This document shows positions 7,221 to 12,651 of a stretch of DNA of 12,651 nucleotides, piece by piece. The position numbers and the translations under genes were made by a program. Numbering within the stretch: the stretch's first letter is position 1; each line of letters begins with the position of its first letter. A model generated the notes under the pieces. The model made no database searches and was not told the DNA's origin. It saw only the letters and a program-made list of their open reading frames with translations. Source of the stretch: SAR202 cluster bacterium (GTDB lineage Bacteria > Chloroflexota > Dehalococcoidia > Lucifugimonadales > UBA826); NCBI GenBank assembly GCA_009392675.1, contig VFFY01000026.1, positions 1-12,651 on the forward strand. Reading direction: 5' to 3'.

Positions 7221-9824
7221 GTGCATCCTCATATGGACGTATTCTCTATGGCGACCCCGGCTCGACAACAATATTTGGACATCAAATCAAATCACCCAAA
7301 CGATATTCTCCTCTTCAGGATGGGGGATTTCTACGAAACCTTTGACGATGACGCCAAAGTGGTGGCGAAAGATCTTGAAATCGCTTTAACCTCTAGAGAA
7401 ATGGGGAAAGGTGAGAAAGTTCCCTTAGCCGGAATTCCATATCATTCTCTAGACGGGTATCTATCCAAATTGATCTCCAAAGGACACAGAATCGCGATTT
7501 GTGAACAAACTAGCGATCCAAGTGCCTCAAAAGGTATCGTTGACAGGGAGGTGGTTCGAATTGTGACTCCAGGCACAATTACGGAAGATCAGCTTTTAGA
7601 AAAAAATGTCAACAACTATCTTGCCTCGATAGTTATCAAAGACCATTCCGTAGGAGTTGCCTATGTAGACATTACAACAACAGAATTCTTGACAACTGAG
7701 GTACAAATTGAAGATTTAACCGCTGAAATAAATAGGATAAATCCGAGGGAAGTAATACTATCTAAGCCTTTGCCAGGTCACATTTCTGAGAACATAAATG
7801 CTCATATCACTTTGCTAGATGAAGAAAGGAGCATTGCTAATAACTCTCGCAAAATAGTCGAACAAAACTTCAAAGTGGCTTCGCTGGAATCGTTTGGCTG
7901 CGACAAACTCACCCTTGGAATCGAAGCAGCAGCTCAAATTATTGAATATTTGAAAACACATCAACGGTCCGCATTAAAAACCATTCCCACATTGAAAACA
8001 TATTCCACACTACCATTTATGTCTCTTGATGAACAAACGAGTCGTAATTTGGAAATTTTTTCAAGTGGTAGAGAGAATTCTCAAGAATCTTCTTTGTACT
8101 CAACATTAGATAAAACCCAAACACCAATGGGAGGAAGACTACTCCGGAAATGGCTAGGACAACCTCTACTAGAATTAGATTTACTTGAGGAAAGACAAAA
8201 AGCCATAGAATGGTTTATGAAAGACCCGATACGAAGGAATCAAATCGCAAAAATTTTAACTTCCATATCGGATATTGAGCGCCTTGCAACAAAGGTAAAA
8301 ATGGGTACAGCGGGGCCAAGGGATCTAACCGGTCTAGGTAACAGTTTGGGAGTTATACCTGAACTTATCTCCATAGCAGGCAAGCAAACCAAAAACGAAG
8401 AAACTTTTTGGGTTCTCAATGAATTTAGTGATAATTCAATCCCATATGAATTGATTAAAAAATCTATTGAACCCGAATCTCCTCCATCTGTAGGGGAAGG
8501 AAGAACAATCAAAGCTGGTTTCTCTAGGACTTTGGATTTATTAAAGCAAGAATCCACTGCAGCCAAAGCTAACATGGCTAACATTGAATCTCGTGAAAGA
8601 GAAGAAACGGGAATTAAATCGTTGAAAATTGGCTATAACAAGGTCTTCGGATATTACCTTGAAGTGAGCAAATCGTATATATCCCAAGTCCCCCCAGGTT
8701 ATGTGCGCCGCCAAACCCTAGTGGGAGGTGAACGATACATCACACCAGAAATGAAAGACTATGAAGCAGTCATACTCAACGCAAGTTCAAAAATAGAAGA
8801 AGTTGAGAAAAGATTATTTGAAGAGATTTGTTCAAATATATCTATGCATCTGGAAGCACTACTGAAAACATCATATGCGATTTCACTCATGGATTTATTC
8901 TATTCTCTATCAAGAATTGCGTCGGAGCGTAATTACATTAAACCAATTCTTAATAACTCAGACACAATCGATATCAAATCAGGCAGACATCCCGTAATAG
9001 AACAAATAGTGGGTCCTGGGGAGTTTGTGCCTAACGATACAAATGTGTCGAATACATTCAATCAAATATTGCTAATAACCGGCCCAAATATGTCTGGTAA
9101 ATCCACCTACCTTCGCCAGGTTGGTATTCTTACATTGATGGCTCAAATCGGCAGTTTCATACCGGCTGAATCTGCCACAATAGGGATTGTAGACAGAATA
9201 TTTACAAGGGTGGGGCTGCAGGATGATCTTACAAAAGGCCAATCAACTTTCATGGTAGAAATGCTAGAGACGGCATCCATATTAAACCAAGCAACTGAGA
9301 AATCCTTGATTATTCTTGACGAAATTGGTAGAGGTACTAGCACATATGATGGACTTGCAATAGCTCAAGCAGTAACGGAGTTTATTCATGAAGAAAAAAC
9401 ACTACGATGTAAAACATTATTCGCTACTCACTACCATGAAATGACCGAATTATCCAAGCATCTTGAAAGAATAACTAACTTGCACGTGGCTGTTTCTGAT
9501 ATAAATGGTGAAATAGTATTCTTAAGACAACTGCTGCCTGGGGGAGCAGATAAAAGTTATGGGGTTCATGTAGCCAAATTGGCTGGCCTCCCGCCGAAAA
9601 TCGTAGGAAGGGCATGGGAAATATTAGCAATGCTTGAAAATAATAAAAATTCAATTGCATCTACATTGAATGAAAGCGCCGAAAAACCATTCCAAACACA
9701 GATGTTTGCTCACCGTAATTGGCTAGAAGAGGAACTGTCGAACATTGATATAGATGCCATGACCCCATTGGAAGCATTGATTAAATTGCAGTCACTGAAG
9801 GATCAGGCCAAACATTTGAATTAA
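7221..9824 (+). CDS. mutS: DNA mismatch repair ATPase MutS
   Basis: This 867-residue protein has the usual bacterial MutS length (E. coli: 853). It recognises mismatches and, on ATP binding, becomes a sliding clamp that recruits MutL. The mismatch-reading Phe-x-Glu motif is F37-Y-E39 in RMGDFYETF. The connector, lever and clamp regions follow in normal order. The ATPase has a Walker A loop GPNMSGKS at 621-628 and Walker B LIILDE ending D700-E701, followed by GRGTST. The C-terminal segment DAMTPLEAL is the conserved dimer/tetramer tail. Just before it, QTQMF at 825-829 sits where relatives carry a clamp-binding QLSLF. The start is uncertain: GTG at 7221 gives the longest form, while in-frame ATGs at 7233 and 7248 are possible, and none has a clear ribosome binding site. 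The 3' end overlaps aroE by four bases, convergently. Confidence 0.97.
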   Translation: MHPHMDVFSMATPARQQYLDIKSNHPNDILLFRMGDFYETFDDDAKVVAKDLEIALTSREMGKGEKVPLAGIPYHSLDGYLSKLISKGHRIAICEQTSDPSASKGIVDREVVRIVTPGTITEDQLLEKNVNNYLASIVIKDHSVGVAYVDITTTEFLTTEVQIEDLTAEINRINPREVILSKPLPGHISENINAHITLLDEERSIANNSRKIVEQNFKVASLESFGCDKLTLGIEAAAQIIEYLKTHQRSALKTIPTLKTYSTLPFMSLDEQTSRNLEIFSSGRENSQESSLYSTLDKTQTPMGGRLLRKWLGQPLLELDLLEERQKAIEWFMKDPIRRNQIAKILTSISDIERLATKVKMGTAGPRDLTGLGNSLGVIPELISIAGKQTKNEETFWVLNEFSDNSIPYELIKKSIEPESPPSVGEGRTIKAGFSRTLDLLKQESTAAKANMANIESREREETGIKSLKIGYNKVFGYYLEVSKSYISQVPPGYVRRQTLVGGERYITPEMKDYEAVILNASSKIEEVEKRLFEEICSNISMHLEALLKTSYAISLMDLFYSLSRIASERNYIKPILNNSDTIDIKSGRHPVIEQIVGPGEFVPNDTNVSNTFNQILLITGPNMSGKSTYLRQVGILTLMAQIGSFIPAESATIGIVDRIFTRVGLQDDLTKGQSTFMVEMLETASILNQATEKSLIILDEIGRGTSTYDGLAIAQAVTEFIHEEKTLRCKTLFATHYHEMTELSKHLERITNLHVAVSDINGEIVFLRQLLPGGADKSYGVHVAKLAGLPPKIVGRAWEILAMLENNKNSIASTLNESAEKPFQTQMFAHRNWLEEELSNIDIDAMTPLEALIKLQSLKDQAKHLN

Positions 9825-10666
9825 TCTGCCAACGCTTCTTGGGCAGCCAAAAACATCACATCGACTGGTGCTTCTCTATCTGTCCACAGATTAAAAGAAG
9901 CCGCTCCCTGTAGAACAAGCATCGGTAGGCCTGTCAATATCCTAGCTCCCGTTTCCGCTGCATGTATCAACATAGGGGTTTCAAGTGGGTTGTAAACCAT
10001 ATCATTTACTAACACACTAGTTTTGACACAAATACCCTCTAGTAAATTACTGTCTTCAACTGAGGTATGTTTCATCCCCACAGAGGTTGAATTAACGATC
10101 AGGGATGCCGAATCTACAGCGTTAAAAAAACTGGGGCCATTTAATAATATTGGACTAACTTTGTCTTTTTCAGGAAATTCAGACGCCAATCTTTCAGCCC
10201 TATGGTAGGTCCTATTGGCGATCACCAGAGAACCTACTTTACTTCCCACCAATGCATGGGCTGCAGCCCTGGCGGCTCCTCCTGCTCCTATTAACAACAC
10301 AGTTTCTCCTGAGGGATCGTAATTTCCATATTCTGAAATAGCCTGAATAAATCCCGCTGTGTCAGTGTTGTATCCAATCAAAGTGCCACAATCATTAACT
10401 ATGGTGTTGACTGAACCCACCTTCTCTGCCCAATCATCTATTTCATCCAATAACTCTATGACAGCTTCTTTATAGGGAATGGTTACATTCGCACCCATAA
10501 AAGAAGTGCCTCTCAAAGCGTTCACTTTGTCAGCTAAGTCTTTGGGCTCGGTTGACCAAGCTTTGTAAGATGCCTTTATACCTGAAAATTCAAAAGCTGC
10601 ATTTTGGAAATGCGGTGATATTGAGTGTCCTAATGGGTATCCTATGATCCCGGCTTTTCTTAACAT
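9821..10666 (-). CDS. aroE: Shikimate dehydrogenase (NADP-dependent)
   Basis: This 281-residue protein reduces 3-dehydroshikimate to shikimate in the cytosolic chorismate pathway. The substrate-binding serines are in GHSISPHFQN (S15, S17), the catalytic lysine is K66 in NVTIPYK, and N87 (VNT) and D102 (YNTDTAG) complete the active site. The nucleotide-binding half has GAGGAA at 127-132 and N151-R-T153, the NRT motif that favours NADP over NAD. STSVGM (193-198) and Q253 in VLQGAA are also family hallmarks. The ATG start, read leftward from 10666, has only a weak GGA upstream. The gene stands alone on the minus strand, divergent from the uracil-DNA glycosylase gene and converging on mutS. All key residues are present, so it should be active. 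Confidence 0.97.
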   Translation of the reverse strand: MLRKAGIIGYPLGHSISPHFQNAAFEFSGIKASYKAWSTEPKDLADKVNALRGTSFMGANVTIPYKEAVIELLDEIDDWAEKVGSVNTIVNDCGTLIGYNTDTAGFIQAISEYGNYDPSGETVLLIGAGGAARAAAHALVGSKVGSLVIANRTYHRAERLASEFPEKDKVSPILLNGPSFFNAVDSASLIVNSTSVGMKHTSVEDSNLLEGICVKTSVLVNDMVYNPLETPMLIHAAETGARILTGLPMLVLQGAASFNLWTDREAPVDVMFLAAQEALAD

Positions 10667-10688
10667 AAACTAAATCCATAAAAGAGTT

Positions 10689-10717
10689 ACTATCATTTCT
10701 AACATATGGCAAAACAA
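10689..10717 (-). promoter_or_regulatory. Candidate aroE promoter
   Basis: On the minus strand TTGTTT (complement of 10712-10717) and GATAGT (complement of 10689-10694) are 17 bases apart. They match the -35 and -10 consensus at three and four of six positions. Transcription would begin near 10682, some 16 bases before the aroE ATG. The A+T-rich repeat block at 10724-10749 would then lie just upstream, where an UP element would be. This is a motif-based proposal only. Confidence 0.28.
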
Positions 10718-10723
10718 GTCTAG

Positions 10724-10749
10724 ATATAAGAAATATAAGTTAATATAAG
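10724..10749. repeat. Three phased ATATAAG direct repeats
   Basis: ATATAAG occurs at 10724-10730, 10733-10739 and 10743-10749, so the copies begin nine and ten bases apart, close to one DNA turn. They lie in the 116-base gap between the divergent aroE and uracil-DNA glycosylase genes. Each contains TATAAG, one base from a -10 hexamer for the rightward gene, and together they sit where an UP element for aroE would be. They could be a regulator site, alternative -10 elements, or low-complexity drift. Confidence 0.5.
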
Positions 10750-10766
10750 AAGCACTTCAACAAAAC

Positions 10767-10772
10767 AAGGTG
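10767..10772 (+). promoter_or_regulatory. Ribosome binding site for the TTG start of the uracil-DNA glycosylase gene
   Basis: AAGGTG lies ten bases before the TTG at 10783. An in-frame TGA at 10771-10773 closes the frame, so TTG is the first possible start. A three-codon ATG-GCC-AAT reading frame (10775-10786) ends in a TGA that overlaps the TTG start as TTGA, which may couple or tune initiation. Confidence 0.45.
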
Positions 10773-10782
10773 AAATGGCCAA

Positions 10783-11418
10783 TTGAGTAACCTAGAACCA
10801 ATCACAATTACTGCCTTGGAGCATACAATCTCTCGATGTGACAAATGTAGCTTATCAAAATCAAGAAACCGCACTGTACCTGGCGAAGGTGATTATAATG
10901 CACAGGTTATGGTGGTAGGAGAAGCCCCCGGTTCTAACGAGGACAAAACAGGTAGGCCTTTCGCTGGTAGGGCTGGAAATTTGTTAAATGAACTCCTTAG
11001 CTCGGTCGGTATAAAAAGATCCCAAATATACATAACAAATATGCTCAAGTGCCGGCCACCTAGCAATAGAGACCCGCAACAAACCGAAATCGATTCATGC
11101 GAACCATATCTGGCCCTGCAAATTTCACTGATTCAACCATCCGTAATAATCACGCTGGGAAGATTTTCTTTTTCAAATTTCTTTCCGGGCATACCATTGA
11201 GTAAAGCTAGAGGAATTGTCCGTGAGTGGAACGGTATTAAGATATTGCCGGTGTATCATCCAGCAGCGGCTCTCTATAATCCCGGCCTGAAACCCAAACT
11301 GCTACAAGATTTTCAAAAGATTACTTCCTTGATCAATATAAATGAGTCATCTGCCTCCGAGCAATCGCAAATGGCTGATGCCACTCAATTAAGTTTATTT
11401 GATGGTCATTTTGAATAG
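10783..11418 (+). CDS. Family 4 uracil-DNA glycosylase with C-terminal clamp-binding motif
   Basis: This 211-residue enzyme should excise uracil from DNA as the first step of base excision repair. Its [4Fe-4S] cluster ligands are C19 and C22 (CDKC), C90 (MLKCRPP) and C106 (SCEPYL). The catalytic motif GEAPGSNED is at 47-54 and is followed by GRPFAGRAG (57-65); the second active-site motif is HPAA with H159. This arrangement separates family 4 from the Ung family, which lacks the cluster. The last residues include QLSLF at 202-206, after a polar linker, matching the bacterial sliding-clamp-binding consensus. The TTG start is forced by an upstream stop and has AAGGTG ten bases away. The gene overlaps the RNase J gene by 17 bases, so the two are probably co-transcribed and coupled. 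Confidence 0.94.
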   Translation: MSNLEPITITALEHTISRCDKCSLSKSRNRTVPGEGDYNAQVMVVGEAPGSNEDKTGRPFAGRAGNLLNELLSSVGIKRSQIYITNMLKCRPPSNRDPQQTEIDSCEPYLALQISLIQPSVIITLGRFSFSNFFPGIPLSKARGIVREWNGIKILPVYHPAAALYNPGLKPKLLQDFQKITSLININESSASEQSQMADATQLSLFDGHFE

Positions 11419-12651
11419 CAAAAGATTGAAAGTAATACCACTTGGGGGCCTTGGCGAAATCGGCAAAAACATGATGGCTATTGAATATGATGGTCAGATC
11501 TTAATAATTGATGCCGGCATAGCATTTCCTTCAGAAATTAAGCCAATATACAGTTTCGGTGTGTCAGATACAACCTATTTAAACGAAAGAAAAAATATGA
11601 TTTTGGGTGTACTAATCACTCATGGACATGAAGATCACATTGGTGGTTTACCACATTTTCTAAGTAATTTTAATGTGCCTGTATATTCAAGTAAATTAAC
11701 TAGGGAATTTATCAAATTCAAACTCGGCAATAACAATCAATATGACTTACATGCGATAAATTTTTATAGATCATATTCTCTAGGGTGCTTCGAATTCCAA
11801 TTCTTTCCAGTATGCCATTCAATTCCAGACGCCGCCGGGATAGCCATAAAAAGCCCTGTGGGTTTATTAGTTCATACGGGGGATTTTAAGTTCGACGATA
11901 ACCCGACACTTGGCAGTCCTGTTGATCTTGAATATCTATCAAGTTTATCTTCAAATACCAATCTGATTTTATGTTCGGACTCGACCTACGCTGAAAAGGA
12001 GGGTTTTACAGATTCTGAATCTACATTGGAGGAAAAATTAAACCAAATAATTTCCCAATCAGAAGGTAGAATATTAATTGCAACATTTTCCTCCTTACTT
12101 TCTAGAATTCAACAAATCATCACTATTTCCTCGGTACTCGGTCGTAAAGTATCGGTGGTAGGTAGAAGCATGAATAGAAATCTTAAAGTCGCTCTCGATT
12201 TAGACTATGTAACTGATCCTCAAAACACCGTTATACCCTTAAAAGACTCGAAAAAATTGCCCGATCACAAAGTTTTGCTTATAACAACCGGTGCGCAAGG
12301 TGAAAGCAGCTCTGCCATGGGTTTGATTTCCCGGGGCCAGCATAGTGATGTATCAATAAAAAACGGGGATACCATAGTTATATCTTCATCCCCGATCCCT
12401 GGAAATGAAGTTAAATATTCCCATATGATAAATAATCTGTTCCGACAGGGAGGCCAGGTAATATATCAAACCATATCCCTTGTTCACGTCCATGGGCACG
12501 GCAGTAGAGAAGATTTAAGGCGCATGATAGAGCTTGTTAAACCAAAATATTTCATACCCATCCATGGGGAAACAAGACACTTAGTGGCTCATGCAAAAAT
12601 CGCAGAAAAAAGTGGCGTAGAACGTGAAAATGTTTTTTTGATTGAAGATGG
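11402..12651 (+). CDS. rnj: Ribonuclease J, partial (runs off the right edge)
   Basis: About 416 codons are present with no stop, so the C-terminal part lies outside the window; full RNase J proteins are usually about 550 residues. The enzyme is a metallo-beta-lactamase/beta-CASP nuclease with 5'-3' exo- and endonucleolytic activity in RNA processing and decay. From the ATG at 11402 the metal ligands are H74, H76, D78 and H79 (THGHEDH), H139 (CHSIPD), D161 (HTGDFKF) and H388 (IPIHGE), numbering very close to B. subtilis RNase J1. The N-terminal block IPLGGLGEIGKN, CSDSTYAEK (D193) and SPIPGNE are also typical. Two conserved spots differ: HVHGH (362-366) instead of the usual HxSGH, and SSLLSR (230-235) where relatives have SNxHR or SNxYR. 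The ATG lacks a clear ribosome binding site and overlaps the preceding gene by 17 bases; TTG at 11411 is an alternative. Confidence 0.93.
   Translation, partial: MVILNSKRLKVIPLGGLGEIGKNMMAIEYDGQILIIDAGIAFPSEIKPIYSFGVSDTTYLNERKNMILGVLITHGHEDHIGGLPHFLSNFNVPVYSSKLTREFIKFKLGNNNQYDLHAINFYRSYSLGCFEFQFFPVCHSIPDAAGIAIKSPVGLLVHTGDFKFDDNPTLGSPVDLEYLSSLSSNTNLILCSDSTYAEKEGFTDSESTLEEKLNQIISQSEGRILIATFSSLLSRIQQIITISSVLGRKVSVVGRSMNRNLKVALDLDYVTDPQNTVIPLKDSKKLPDHKVLLITTGAQGESSSAMGLISRGQHSDVSIKNGDTIVISSSPIPGNEVKYSHMINNLFRQGGQVIYQTISLVHVHGHGSREDLRRMIELVKPKYFIPIHGETRHLVAHAKIAEKSGVERENVFLIED

Noticed and set aside
10667..10782. A small gene or RNA gene in the divergent gap
   Set aside because: No reading frame longer than a few codons with a start signal, and no stable G+C-rich stem is visible.

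Overview
The window holds nine protein genes and almost no non-coding DNA; the longest gene-free stretch is 116 bases. It looks like ordinary chromosomal sequence of an A+T-rich bacterium: there are no insertion sequences, phage genes, CRISPR arrays or RNA genes that I can see. The combination of RNase J, a family 4 uracil-DNA glycosylase and a NuoG/formate-dehydrogenase hybrid with an unusual Cys-rich insert reminds me of Chloroflexota, perhaps a marine Dehalococcoidia/SAR202-like lineage. That placement is from memory of protein families and is tentative. Two genes start with TTG and one probably with GTG.

Bases 1-7142 are a one-directional redox block. It begins with a FAD-dependent amine-oxidase/HemY-like flavoprotein (55-1374). 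Next come three tightly packed genes for a NuoE-, NuoF- and NuoG-like set (1440-6359; gaps of 14 and 1 bases), then a ferredoxin-NADP reductase-like flavoprotein (6393-7142). No quinone-module or membrane genes of complex I are present, so the set looks like a soluble NAD(H)-linked electron-transfer complex. The large subunit has the fold order of a formate dehydrogenase alpha subunit, but the residues of the formate-oxidising site (Cys/Sec, His and Arg) are all replaced. It therefore probably works as an iron-sulfur wire rather than a formate dehydrogenase. The neighbouring reductase suggests exchange of electrons among NAD(H), NADP(H) and a small carrier. This is the part of the window most likely to be an undescribed system.

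Bases 7143-12651 are housekeeping. mutS (7221-9824) converges with aroE (minus strand, 9821-10666), overlapping it by four bases. aroE is divergent from a family 4 uracil-DNA glycosylase gene (10783-11418), and the 116 bases between them carry three regularly spaced ATATAAG repeats. The glycosylase gene overlaps the start of an RNase J gene that runs off the right edge (11402 onward). The glycosylase ends in a textbook sliding-clamp-binding motif (QLSLF), and MutS has a degenerate one at the expected place, so both repair proteins may be tethered to the replication clamp.
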